From contig JABELC010000010.1 of NCBI GenBank assembly GCA_028455995.1, positions 1,266,001 through 1,330,000 of the forward strand: a stretch of DNA of 64,000 bases, read 5' to 3'. The notes beneath the pieces were generated by a model, which saw only the letters and a program-made list of their open reading frames with translations, was not told where the DNA came from and made no database searches. This DNA comes from Scleromitrula shiraiana (lineage: Eukaryota > Ascomycota > Leotiomycetes > Helotiales > Sclerotiniaceae). A program made the position numbers and the translations under genes. Of this stretch, positions 34,771 to 47,348 are shown piece by piece (positions within the stretch are counted from its first letter, which is position 1; each line of letters begins with the position of its first letter).

Positions 34771-37700
34771 GTAGAGCACTGTGAGTGTCTGTATACATTG
34801 TAATGCGCAACGAGGGTGTGGCTTCTTTTCTTTGGGAGGTGAGGTGAGGTGGAGTTCGGAGATAGCTCCAAGAAGAGGTAGTGAGTGAGGCTGTTTTGCG
34901 TTTTGGTTAGTGAGGAAGATAAAGATAAAGGCGAAAGACGGTAAAGCTTGCAGCGGTAGCTGGAAAATGAATTGGTTCGTTGGGCCCGGCATATACAAAC
35001 ACAATGTTTGGCAGCCTTATGATACTTGCATTTGCTTTTCTTGCACCATACTTATCGTAACAGACTGTCCTATCAACGACGATACTATTTTTGAGATAGA
35101 TATGATTTTGGACATCTTTTTACATGAGAGATGTTGGTATTCCCAAGGTAGTTAGATATTGATGTGTGAAGCCGTGGTAATATAAGCAGAAACCCCAGAT
35201 TCGGTAGCATAGCAAGCAGGGATATTGATGAGTGTGCACTGTGAATGCTACGTTTGATACCTACCGTACCTACATAGGTAACACAGTAGTTGGTGTGATA
35301 CTGCTGATTGAAGCCAAGATAGATAGCCTATGTATGGTATTGTAGCTTGGATTTTTTGGTATGTTTATATGATAACGTGGTCAACATACTAAAACCTAGT
35401 GTAGAGAACAGATTCTCAAAATCATTTGTTTGGCTTGACAAGCCATTTTTGTGTTTGGTTTTGTACATACATGGTACATGCATCAAATAGGCAGGGTAGG
35501 GACCGGGGAGGGAGCAGGGGAGTCTGATTTCATGGGGATGGAGCCCCATATTTTGGACAATTCAGCAAACTAGACGCGTTACCATATGATATGGATGTAA
35601 GCTTTCTTCCTAGTATGGTATTGGTATGGATATATATTGTCATTAGGATAGGTTGGATGCAGAGTGCATGCGCAATGTGATGTCCCGACATGTGCTGATA
35701 TGCAATAATGCCAAGGGAGGGGAGGTAAGAAATGGAGCACTGAGGAGGGGAATGCTGCATAGCAGGTGAGAAATATACAGTAATGATCTTTGAAAAAAAT
35801 GGGAAAGGAAGAGGTAAAGGCGGGGAGTGTAATGTTGGATGCTGCTGTGATAGATTGGCAAGGCCAAGTTGCAAGCGAGCGAGAGATAAGAAATGATGAA
35901 GAAAAAGCTTGGTGTTGAATAAGAGAGAATTCAGTGGAGCCAAGATGAAGTTTTGTTGATATCGCCAAGATGCTGCGCCTTGATTGTATCTTCTTTTTCT
36001 TTGCCCAGAAGATGTTGCTTTTATTTGAAGATGTGGGATATGAATGGGCGAGGTGAGTGGGCGGTGGCTCTTTATGTAGAAACTTGGGTGTTTTGATCTG
36101 AGCGGATTCTGCAATAATGGTGATTGTGACGAAACACGAAGGGCTATGCTATGTGATAATGGGTAAGTAAAAGAGCACGAGGATAGAAAAAATGCATGAG
36201 TAATAAATAAGTTCTCATGATTGATGGACAGGAAGCCTTGGATTTATGTGTAACTCGAGTTGAAAAAATGAAGTAGATCTAAGCTGTCATGTCATTATTC
36301 CTTTTCTCCTCTCCGGTTTGAATAGGAAAGAAAGGGGCTTGGCAGTTTTCGTCTTTGTGGATCATCGAAGGAGAATATTTTAAAGTGAATGCGTGTTCGT
36401 TGTACATAGAGTACACAATCTTTGGATGTATGTCGATCATTCTAAGAGATATGATCTCGGTATGGTATCATTGGATTTGTTAGATCTTCTACTCAAGTGA
36501 TATCCTCAAGTGATATCCTCAAGATGAAAACTTACTGGACAGTCTTAATAAGTTAATACGTATGCTTCATACTACAATACATCTGTAGATGTAGAGAAAC
36601 AGTCTTCCTAGCTTGACATACAAATAGATTCATAAACAATAATCTAAAAACAAACTTTTCTACTTAGCTAGGAGGAATATGATACGATTCGTTGGTTCAT
36701 AGTTATTATTTCGTTCCCGCCCGTTGTCCATCTCGGTTTGGGCCGCTTTCACACCAAAAAAGATCATCCACCCCGCCTTCTAAGGTTAGCTGGGCTGGAG
36801 TAATAAGCTAGCTTTTACCTAATGTACTCGGGGAAGATGAAAGGGGAGATAAATTATAAAAATTACCAAAATTAATGCCAACTGTAGTTGTTGATACAGT
36901 ATAAGTACAATAGAAGTACTGTACAAGAAAAGAAAAGAAAAGGAAGACAAGGGAAGAGAAGGGAAGGGAAGGGAGAGGAGGGGAGAGGAGGGGGAGAGCA
37001 GAGAAGAGAAAAACAATAGACGAGAATGATATTGTATTAGTTCTATTGTACTTCATAGGTATATATACTCATCGTATAAAAAGTTATAAAATGATTAACC
37101 TTATTATATCTATATATCTATATATCTATATATCCATACATCCATACATCCACTTATCAGGCTGGAATATATATAATCTATATTCATTACCTAGGTATTT
37201 GAAACAAAGGAATATTAGAACTCGAAGAATATAAGCACTTGATATGTTACGCCATTTAGATCATTTGTCTTGGCTAAAAGATCTTTGAAGTTTGATAGAG
37301 ATACCAAACCAAGTAATTAGAACTATCTCTTGCATAAAAAAACAACAGTTAGTTAGATACTGTACCCACGAATATCCTAGAACCCACTAATATCTAGAAC
37401 CCAGGAACATCTAGAACCCCTTCAGCTTGTCCAAGTATCCAAGTATATTATTCATGGGATAAGATATCAGAGAGTCAAGGCCTAATCTACCTAATAATAA
37501 ATCAATCAACTTTTATTGGTATTATTGGTATTATTGGTATTATTAGTATTGCGGGCGGGAGCTTTTAGAGGCAAACCGGGGCAACACTTATTACCATCCA
37601 TCCATTTTACCTTACCTTACCTTAGAACTCTACCCTACTACCCTCCCCTCCCTATATTACTTCTTACCTCTTTACCGTACCTCCTCCACTTACACTTATC

Positions 37701-38424
37701 ATTATATTAATTCCTTCTTACATATAACATGGTACAAGTACAAAAAATCAATTCCATTAATAACACAACATATTTCCTCTACCTACATACATCAATACAT
37801 CAATACATCAATACATCAACAATCTCATTCATCAATCAATCAATCTGTTAATGATCCTCGAGTTCATCATCATACAAACCCACAAAATATAGTAGGATAG
37901 GTTACCAAATTCTGCAGAATTATCTTCTCAAAGCAACACCAAATTTATTTATAAGTTAATTATAGATCAGTTGATGCATTCATCAATTCTACCATTACGA
38001 CTACTTCAACTTTCTATTAATTCTCTCCCATTCACAACAGAATCTCGGTATACTTTTACCTCCTCCACCTTTACAATCCTTCAAGCTACTTCACCTACCA
38101 ACCACGATCGAGGTTGAAGAAATGTCCTGAAGGGAAGGAATTAAGAATCAATTTGTTTTAATAAACCACAATGCAGTATCGAAGACTTCCTTGGAAATCA
38201 AGAAAGTTTATAAACGGATAACCTCAATCCAAAAGAGAGAGCCATTATTGTTGCTCTTGCCTTATTCGATCTTTTTAACAAACTTACCCTCCTCGTTCCT
38301 AAAGAATATCGAAAAGTCCACAACCTCGGTCCCTGAAGTATAATACATCCAACGATTTTACTATCTGCCACTTTCATACAACGAAACCGAAGAAGCGCAT
38401 AATAAATCGAGGATATCAGACATC
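34771..38424. other. Long intergenic region; includes upstream and likely leader region of the USP gene
   Basis: 3.65 kb with no convincing gene. Three minus-strand frames are open at once across 35579-36114, which signals biased composition rather than coding. A purine-rich block lies at 36925-37015 and (ATTATTGGT)n-type runs near 37515-37550. The last 500 bp is C/T-rich, as fungal long leaders often are. Confidence 0.5.
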
Positions 38425-40832
38425 ATGGCAGGTCAGAATATGTCTTTGGAATCAATGCTAGATCAGGAGAGGCGGGATGTATTAGCTATATTGGAAGGGC
38501 CTCCAGCAGCTAGACCAAGGGGATCAGTTAGCTCTACAGGGTCAAGAAGTCGTTCAGGAGGAAGAAGTCCATCACCATTTACAAGCAATGGTCCTCGATC
38601 CCCTGTGCGCAGTATGCTAGATATTGACGCTGGGCCGGTACCTAGACATGCGTCGATCGCTGGCACAAACGGAGGCGTTACTATAGCACCAGTTCGGAGT
38701 ATGCTCGATATTGATAGCCCACCACCAACAGCACCTGTTCGCAGTATGCTTGATATTACTACTCCTACACCGACAGTGGGCACAACACGAAGTGCGCAAA
38801 CATCGCCAACGACGGCCAATCATCGAGCGCATGCCGAAAACTCTAGACAGTCGAGAAGTTCATCAGATGTATCTATACGACCTACAGTAGAAATTAGTCG
38901 AGTCGCGACCAGAATCGATCCTAAAGAATATCAATTCTCTGGATATCTGCAAAATAATCCTGGGGGTCCCGTTATGCCAAAACGTAATACACAGGCTGGG
39001 AAGAGGTTTACAAATTCGATGGCAGAAATAGTTAGAGCTGGTGCAGATCTGAGTGGATTCGGGAGTGGTGGAGGGCGTGATAGGGACCGACATAATTCGT
39101 TACCTGGCAGTTCGATTAATACTTCAAAATCAAAATCCCCTCACAACAGATTTTCTTTGCGGTCGAGTTCACCATCTCCTGGATCGGATCCTTCAAAATT
39201 TGCTGTTTTAGATGATGGCCGCGTCATAGATGTGAATAGTGCTTATCGAAGATTGTCAGATGCCAATTTAGCATTATCTAACGGGGGTCTATCATCGCTG
39301 AGTAAGAAGGGTCGACAAAGTCGGCAAGATAATGGTGATTCTGGCAGTTCGAACAGTACTAGGTTGGAGAAAGACTATGTATCTGTAGCGGGTGAGGATG
39401 CGATTGCGGATAGTACTGAGGAATCCGATGTTGAAGATCAGAGAGGGAGAAAGAAAGATGCAAAAAGAGTGGGTGGGGACAACAGTGAGCCTGAAAGCAA
39501 AACTTTAGGAATGGGGCGAGCAAAAGGTCCAAGGACTGCTTTAAGTCAAATGGCTGCTGCTGAAGAAGAACGTAAGTTAATGTCTTTATAACACGATTTA
39601 GTTTCAGAAACTGATATCAACCAGGTCAAGCAATTGCCGCCAAGGAAGCTTTGAACGAGAAGTACAAAGTCAAGTCACTTCTTGACCCACAAATTACTGT
39701 AACAAGTCCTCCTGGGCTGAAATCCAATAAGCCTGTGGTTCACCCACATACAAGTTTCGATCAAGATACTTCTGGCTTCGCTACTCCACATGACTCTGAT
39801 ACCGAAGCTGATCTCACCGACATCAAACGAGCTCAAAACCTTTCCCTGACCATGGAAGCAATCAGATCAACACCATTAACGTCCCGTTGTGTACGTACCA
39901 TCCAACGAGGAGACTTCGCCAAAGTCCAACAAGAAGCACGAGAAAATCATCGTCGAACGAGAAAGTATCTCGTAGCTACTGATCTCAGTGAAGAAGCTGC
40001 ACATGCATTAGAATGGACCGTTGGAACCGTCTTAAGAGATGGAGACACAATGCTAGCAATCTATTGCGTCGACGAAGAACTCGGTATCACAAACCCAGAA
40101 AACAACGACGACGCTCAAATCAAACAACAAATATCCGCCATAGCCGCCGCCCAACAATCCGCACGCGCATCCCGCGCCAACACACCACTCCTAACACCCA
40201 GTCTGGGACCCAGCCCCCTAGGACCAAACTTCAGACTCGACTCGAGTAGTAGAGCTGCTAGTCCGATGGGGAGAGAGTTTCGCAGCAAGGCGGAACAGGA
40301 TCGCTTTCGGGCGGTGGAGGACATCACGGATAGGGTTTCGGAGCTGCTGAGGAAAACTAAGTTGCAGGTTCAGGTTAATATTGAGGTTTTGCATTGTAAA
40401 AATCCGAAACATCTTATTTGTGAGGTTATTGATTATGTTAATCCTACGTTGGTTATTTTGGGTAGTAGGGGGAGAAGTGCTCTTAAAGGGTATGTCTTTT
40501 TTTTTCTATTTTCTTATGTTTTCTCCTAATCCTCTGCCCCCCTTTTCCCCTTTCCTTCCCTCTTCGTCTTCCCCCTTCCCCTCCTCTCCTCTCGCTTCCC
40601 TTCCCTGTTCCTCCCCCTTTTCACACCCCAACTAACACACCCCCCACACAGCGTAATCCTCGGCTCCTTCTCCAACTACCTCGTAACCAAGTCCTCGGTG
40701 CCCGTCATGGTCGCCCGCAAAAAACTCCGCAAACACGCGAAACAGAAACGGAATGTTAATATTCGGCTTGCGAATAATCTTACGAATATTGGGGGAGTTG
40801 GGGGGAGTTTGGCTAGTGCTAAAATTGATTGA
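38425..40832 (+). CDS. Universal stress protein (USP) domain protein with long disordered N-terminus
   Basis: Three exons (38425-39571, 39625-40489, 40652-40832; introns 53 and 162 bp) give 730 residues. The first ~470 residues are Ser/Pro/Arg-rich and disordered, but contain three near-identical PVRSMLDI motifs plus a fourth variant SLESMLDQ at the N-terminus. The USP domain starts near residue 495 (RKYLVATDLSEEAAHALEW; GDTMLAIYCVDEE), is split by a disordered insertion of about 70 residues, and ends with NPTLVILGSRGRSALKGVIL then GSFSNYLVTKSSVPVMVARK. That last part keeps the ATP-binding pattern G-x2-G-x9-G-S, with intron 2 falling inside it. USP proteins bind ATP or AMP and act in stress responses. 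A role through docking of the repeated motif to a partner is inference. Confidence 0.9.
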
Positions 40833-42771
40833 TTGGGGGGATGGGAGAGGGGATGGGGGGAGGGGGAAACAGGAGGAAACAGGGGAAAAAGGAGGAAGGG
40901 AATAGCGATAATGTACCTACATATCTAGTCATGGAATGGAATGGGATCAGAAAAAAAAGGAGACAAACAAACTTATTAATATGCATGGTATAGCATGGCA
41001 TGAAATGGAATTGACGGATGCGTGGATGAAAGGAAAGGAAAGGAAAGGAAAGATGGATGTACTTATTATTTCCTCTCTTTATATGAATATGAATATCAAT
41101 ATGAATATGAATATTCTTTTTTTTTCAAGTTGGAGATATGATGGTATGGGATGGATGATGTGATATGATGTGATATGATATATAAACTTTGAAACTAATA
41201 AATAAATAATCAAATGATTATCTACAAGTAATTATAAATAATGATTTCAAGTTGATTTAATGATATATTGATATTGTGGGATTTAGTATATATATATATA
41301 TAGTATATATATATGAATTAGATCGATCAAACTTGAAGTTGATTTATTATAGTATAATCAATAGTGTTAGATTTGCAAAGTCTTTTTTCAAATTGTTTAT
41401 TTCACTTGCTTGCTTGTTTGCTTGCTTGTTTGCTTGCTTGTTTGCTTGCTTGTTTGCTTGCTTGAGGGGGGTATTATAAGATGGATAGATAGATAAATAA
41501 ATAAAATGATAAATAATAGAATAGACTTAAATTAGATTATATTAAATTGGATAGGATAGGATAGGATAGGATAGAATCAGATAGAATAATAGAATTATAA
41601 ACAATTCTTTTATCGATGATGAAAGATAGGTTGGGGAGGGAACATGGTGGGCGGAGGGAGCATGGTGGAGCGATGGAGGGAGGGCTGAGGAATGGTGGAG
41701 AGAGAGAGATTGCTAGGTATGATGATGAGGAGGAGGAGGAGGAGGAGGAGGAGGAGGAGGAGGAGGAGGAGGAGGAGGAGGAGGAGAGATAGGAGATGAA
41801 GGAAGGGAAAGGGAAAGGAAAAGGGAAAGGGAAAGGGAAAGGAAAAGGAAAGGGAAAAGGAAAAGGGCGATAGGGGTTGAGGGTGAGGTGTTGAGGGTGA
41901 GGTGAGGTGTTGAAAGGAAGTGAATTTACTTACTATTCTCTCTCCTATACACAAACACCCACATCTTCTCTTCTTTGCATCAAAATAACGATCACATTCA
42001 CAATCACAATCACCAATCATATCATCACAAGAAGACCCAAATATGTATAAATTTGCAATGTTTTTTTACTTTCTTATTTACTCCTCAGCCTATCTATATC
42101 TAATTGCGAATGTCATGTAATATCAATATCATGAATGACATTCAAATTCCATCCCATTCCAATCCATTCCCATCCCAATTTTCTCCCAACCCCAAATATA
42201 TGATAACACGCACATTTCCATCGTCAAATCATTTTTAATCCATATAAAAATCATGATGAAATGATTTCGAGAAGAAAAAAATAAATCCCGAAAGAAGAAG
42301 AAATGAAGCCCATCATCATCATCATCATCATTGTTGAAGTAAAAGAAAAATAAGGTTAGGAAAGAATAGTCCATAATAAAAAAAGATAGACTAAACTATG
42401 ATATGAAAATTAGGATTGTGCCCAACTAAGCCATCTTGCAAGATTCGTATTTGACAAAGGAAAATCGTAGCTCCATTCGTCCAGTAGTGCAAGGGTCGTT
42501 GATACACAAGAGTGATCTATGAGTACATGTATTTGTGTGTGGTTGAAATATTTCCTCTTCCAATGTTCGAATAATAGAAGATAAATAGTCATTGACCAAT
42601 AGGATAATATCGTATGTGTGAAGAATGCGAGAGAGCATGGCTGTGAGAAATCGAAATATTGCCACCAGAGCGCAAATAACTTTTCCGGAACCGTACCATA
42701 GCAGAAACAACTGATAATACGCCAAAGTAAAGTGTAGAAAAAAGTCGTTAAAGAGAAAAGAGAGTGGGCAA
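40833..42771. other. Intergenic, microsatellite-rich, between convergent USP and PAB1 genes
   Basis: 1.9 kb of strongly biased sequence and no gene: G-rich run after the USP stop, a 12-bp (cttgcttgtttg)n array at about 41405-41465, a perfect (GAG)20 tract at 41727-41786, and a purine-only block to about 41880. Open frames here are composition artefacts. Confidence 0.6.
41727..41786. repeat. (GAG)20 trinucleotide tract
   Basis: Sixty bases of uninterrupted GAG, followed by another 90 bases or so of A/G only. This is a purine/pyrimidine mirror tract. Confidence 0.9.
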
Positions 42772-45155
42772 TTAAGCCTTCTCTTCAGTCTTATCATCAC
42801 CCTCCTTAGCCTCACCGGCTTCACCTTCACCTTCACCTCTGTTCTTAACGTACTCATCGTAGACGGTAAGAGCCTCATCGACCTTGGCGCGAAGTGCAGC
42901 CTCATCATCGATGCTAAGAAATGATAGTCAGTAATAGGTCTTTGTAATATAGAATCATTAAATACTTACAGGTTAACAAGCTCCTGGTTGTCCATCTCTA
43001 ACAACATTCCGGTAATCTTACCTGCCAATTCAGGTTGTAAAGCCTGAATCTTTGGGAACAAGTTCTCTCCGAGGAGTTGCTTTTGTTGTGGAGCAGGAAC
43101 AGCTTGGAGCTGGGTTGCCAACATACCACTAGCAGCGCCATCTTGAGGCAATTGAGGCATACCAGGGATCTGAGGAGGTATACCACGGCCAGCTTGTGGT
43201 GGGAAGCCACCAGCGAATTGACCTGGGCGACCAGCTTGAGCACCACGACCAGCCATGTTACCTTGTCTACCACCTTGTTGGAATTGTTGAGGCATGCCTT
43301 GTTGAGCCATGCCAGGGATAGCCATGTTTGGGGGCATTCCTTGCATTCCTTGCATTGGTCTAGCATTTGGTCCATTGCGACCACCAGCGAGAGCTGCAGC
43401 TTGTTGTGCCTGTTGCATGGCAGCTAAGAATTGGGGATTGTTTTGTTGACCATATGGAGCTCCAGGGGGGAATTGACCTGGCATGCCATACATGTTAGGT
43501 GGCATTTGGGGGCCGCCAGCTGGTGCACCACGACCGGATTGTTGGGGAGGGAATCCAGCAGGGAATTGACCTTGACGGCTAGCCTGAGCACCTGGAACTG
43601 GCATACCAGCTTGAGGTGGGAATGGCATTCCACGTCCACCTTGAGGAAGGAAACCTGGTTGTTGAGGTCCGTTAGGGTAGAACATGGGGGCTTGCATGTA
43701 TTGTTGTGGCATGCCAGCAGCAGCAGCAGCTTGTTGCATACGGATTTGGTTACGAGCTTGGATACTGGCTTCCAACTGACTCTTTCGGACATCCTTACGT
43801 TGAGCAAGGGCGACGTAGAGTGGCTTGTTGTTGATCATACGCTGGTTCATCTCAGAAACAGCCTTGGTGGCCTCATCTGGGTTGTTAAAGCAGACGAAAC
43901 CGAAACCCTTGCTCTTACCAATAGTACGCTTTGGCTTTGGTGCGGCGCTCTCCTCTTCAGTCTCGGCCTCACCTTCCTTCTTGTTCTCCTTGTTCTTCTC
44001 CTCGTCCTCCTTCTTCTCGGCCTCAGCGGTCTCAGCTGGGGTGTCACGCATAACCTTAGCGGAAGTGATGGCACCGAAAGGAGCGAACAAATCGCGGAGC
44101 TTCTCATCATCAATCTCGTCATCCAAGTTCTTTACGTAAAGGTTAACACCTTGGTACTTGGAGGCCTTCTCAATGCGAGCAGCCTCGTATGAACGACGAA
44201 GTTCTTCCTCACGTTCATGCTTCTTTTGGGCACGGCCAACATAAAGATCTTGACCCTTGAAATCCTTTCCGTTGAGCTCCTCAACAGCGGTGGCAGCGTG
44301 TTCATGGTTGACAAAGTTGACGAAACCGAAACCACGGCTCTTGCCAGATTCTTGATCACGGGCGAGAGAAGCGGAAGTAACATCACCGTATTTCTCGAAC
44401 AATCCACGGAACTCCTCATCAGTAACCTCGACAGGGATGTTCTTGACATAGATGTTGGTGAAGTTTGCCTTCATCTCCTCAAATTTGCTCTGGCGGTCTT
44501 TCTTAGGGATGTGGTGGCCAACAAAGACCTTCTTCTCGTTCAAAAGCATACCATTAACATGCTTGATGGCTTGGGCGGCAGCCTCATCAGTCTCATAATG
44601 AACAAATCCATAACCCTTGGAAGCTCCAGATTCATCTTGAGCAACCTTGCAACTCAAAATGTTTCCGAAAGCAGCAAAGGTGTCGTGAAGAGCCTTGTTA
44701 TCAATGGCAACATCCAAGTTCTTGATGAAAACATTGCCTTGGCCATTTTTGCGCAAAGCGGGGTCACGTTGAGACCACATAATTCGGCATGGGCGTCCCT
44801 TAATTAAAGTGTAGTTGAGCTCCTCCAAGGCTTTCTCGCCATCAATGGTAGTGTTGTAGTTAACGTAGGCGTATCCGAGGGATCGACGGGTAACGGCATC
44901 ACGGCAAACACGAATGGAAGCAACGGAACCGATCTGAGAGAAGAGCTCGAAGAGCATGGCTTCGGTGACGGATGGGTCAAGTTCACCGACATAGAGAGAA
45001 GCGGAAGCTTGAGGGTGAGGGGCGGTAGGAGTAGGTCCAGCATTATCAGCGTCCTCGTTAGCAGAAACATCGGCAGCGGGGGCACCGTTCAAGTCGGCGG
45101 CGTTGAGGTCAGCAGCCAACTGATCAACTTGAGTGTTATCTCTAACAGCAGCCAT
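42772..45155 (-). CDS. PAB1: Polyadenylate-binding protein Pab1
   Basis: Two coding exons (42970-45155, 42772-42913; intron 56 bp) give 775 residues. Four RNA-recognition motifs are clear: RRM1 from about residue 53 (SLYVGELDPSVTEAMLFELF), RRM2 from 141 (NVFIKNLDVAIDNKALHDTF), RRM3 from 234 (NIYVKNIPVEVTDEEFRGLF) and RRM4 from 337 (NLYVKNLDDEIDDEKLRDLF). Each has its RNP1 motif (GYGFVHYE, GFGFVNFV, GFGFVCFN). RRM4 carries a Lys/Glu-rich insertion of about 40 residues between its strands, as I recall from filamentous-fungal homologues. A Pro/Gln/Gly/Met-rich linker follows, then the MLLE domain (LFPKIQALQPELAGKITGML; LEMDNQELVNL), which the intron splits. It binds poly(A) tails, promotes translation and controls deadenylation. 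The 5' region has features of autoregulation (see the separate entries). Confidence 0.97.
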
Positions 45156-45166
45156 TTCGAATAAAT

Positions 45167-45301
45167 CTACAGTTTTTCAAAACAACGAATTAGTAGAGGA
45201 TCAAAAATAAATTTTGTATGTTTATTTGATAATCACATAAACATGATGAAGGGGATGATCGCAAGATCATAAAGGAAGTCGATCATTTAGTATTGTCTTA
45301 C
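45167..45301 (-). other. Probable 5'-UTR intron of PAB1
   Basis: Read on the minus strand, a strong donor (AACAG followed by GTAAGACAAT) at 45301 pairs with an acceptor (CTGTAG) at 45167, only 11 bases before the PAB1 ATG. The 135-bp segment would be spliced from the leader. This is read from consensus sites only; no transcript was seen. Confidence 0.6.
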
Positions 45302-45662
45302 CTGTTATTTGAAGGTGATGTTTTTTGGGAGAAATGAGAGTAGATGTGGTGAGGGGTAGAAGTTCCTTAGAATGATTCTATACAGAATTTGAGTATCGTT
45401 CTGAAAGACTGATTAACAGCGTCAAAAGACCGAAGTGTTTGAGAAGTTGTCAAAGAGGATTTTTCTGATTCGTAAGGAAGGTGAAGGTATTTAGAGAAGA
45501 CGTTCGAAGGAGGATATCAATCGATCGCAAATCTGGGGTTTTATGGGGGGGATTTTCAAATTTTTTTGTATCTCTTAATGAAGAGAGGTTTTCTAAATTA
45601 GAGAAGGGTGAAGAAGAACGAAAAAGCACGAAATAACTTCGTACTTGAATCCGCTGTTGTAA

Positions 45663-45798
45663 TTTTTTTTTGATGGATTGTTTTTTTTTTTTTTTTTTTT
45701 GAGGGGGGGGGAGGATTTGTTTGTAAGAGGAAGAAAGAAAGAACTTATACTTAACTAATCGCGACAAGACAAAAAAAGTTAAATCTTTTTTTTTTTTT
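45663..45798 (-). promoter_or_regulatory. Poly(A) tracts in the PAB1 upstream/leader region
   Basis: On the PAB1 sense strand there are runs of A9 (45663-45671), A20 (45681-45700) and A13 (45786-45798), 500-645 bp before the start codon. PABP messages in yeast and animals carry A-rich leader stretches that PABP itself binds to repress translation. If the leader reaches this far (with the inferred 135-bp intron removed, A20 would be about 390-410 nt from the ATG), these tracts are candidates for the same feedback. If transcription starts nearer the ATG, they would instead be promoter dA:dT tracts that exclude nucleosomes. Confidence 0.5.
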
Positions 45799-47348
45799 GC
45801 AAATTATACTGTGCGTAGACCAACTATGCCTAATTTGGAGTAGTACATTTTTATAGAATGATCAACAATTGAATGGAAGGGGTCAACTTTTGATGAATTG
45901 AATCATTTTTATTATAATACTATTAAAAAATTAGTGAGGATATAATCAAATGGAGAGTAGTAATAATAATAATTATTATTATTATTACTACCATTGGCAG
46001 AATATCGTATTTATTTATTAAATTCAACATAATAGATGAATGTTTACTTCAAGAAGTGATCAATCATTATTGTAATCCACGTAAAGCAGAACGAATGCAC
46101 ATCTGGGAGGGGGGACAATAATACAGATGAATTTCAACAGTCACAATAATAATAAATAATAATAATAATAAACCTCAAAGGATTCGAGTATAAGGACATA
46201 AGGAAGGAAGAACAAGGCTCACAAGACTACAAGACTACAAGACCACAAGACCACAAGACAAGTAGTGACTGACTGACTGACTTTGGCAAGAGAAAAAAAA
46301 AAGGCTTACATAATCATAAAATTTAACTATCACTTAGAAAATTGACGACATTTGAATTCTATGCATAGAAATTAATCATCTCTAAGGGCTGTGTGCGGCT
46401 GTTCTTATTATTACTCTTGCTCTTAACTTGATCGATCTCCTCCCCTCCCCTCCCCTCCCCTCCCCTCCCTTCCAGGGGGTTGCTCTTTTCTTTTCAAATC
46501 AATTTATTATTATTTGGTGGGATGTATTTTGATAAGAAAAATCCGATAAGGGTGGGGGCTAATTAATTACTAAAATATGTGGCTGGTATATTGCTGAGCC
46601 ACTCGTATGATACCAACTTACTAATCAGAAAAATGTCGGAGATCGGAATCGGAATATCTTTTTGCTGCAACATTTGCTCATTATGCTCATTCATTATCAT
46701 TATTCTTGAAATGATAAAAGCAGCAACAAATCATAAGGCTGCTGCTGCTGCTGCTGCTGCTTACTATCACTCTACCTAGGTAACCTAGGTAACCTAGCCT
46801 GCTTCCGTTATCTAACTGCCATGCCTTATTATGTAAGCTGAAGCTGTTCCTATCAAACAATTGCTGAAGGTAGGTATACATAGGTAATCAGCTCGTTGGT
46901 GAGGCTATAATTTGATATTACCATTACCATTACAATCCATTTATATATATGTATTCTACCAGAAACTCATAGAAGAAAAATCTCCAACTGTTCCTTTCCT
47001 TTCTCTTCTCCCTCGTCAAAAACATAACCTCATTATTCACTTATACAATAACTTATTAGAATCATTGGAATTCTTCCTTCATACGTTTTTCTAATTGGAA
47101 GGTAACTTTTTGAATAATCATTAATCTCATCTCATCTCCGAATAGCCCCGTCTTGCTCGTTTTATATCTACCATCGCCCCATCGTCGCCTTTGAATGAAT
47201 TCGAGTCTCCTTCCGATAGACCACCATACCCACGTAATATAAGAAGAGCTTTGATACGCTGTTTCACTCATGATATAACACTCCCAGCTCAACTACAAAG
47301 GACTCAAGGAAGGGCTATATATCTCTCTGAATTATACAATCTTCGAAA
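45799..47348. other. Intergenic between divergent PAB1 and HUL5-like genes
   Basis: About 1.55 kb, A/T-rich with small arrays: (AAT)n near 45959-45990 and 46147-46172, an (ACAAGACT)-type repeat near 46215-46262, (CCCCT)n near 46440-46470 and (CTG)n near 46738-46762. No gene is supported. The final 250 bp is the leader/promoter region of the HECT gene. Confidence 0.5.

Noticed and set aside
35530..36114. 194-codon minus-strand frame
   Set aside because: Three minus-strand frames are open together over this purine-rich top strand, and the product is low-complexity with no motif or splice partner.
43431..44807. Plus-strand frames of 196 and 253 codons antisense to PAB1
   Set aside because: PAB1 reads through the whole interval with four RRMs; the antisense products have no recognisable content.
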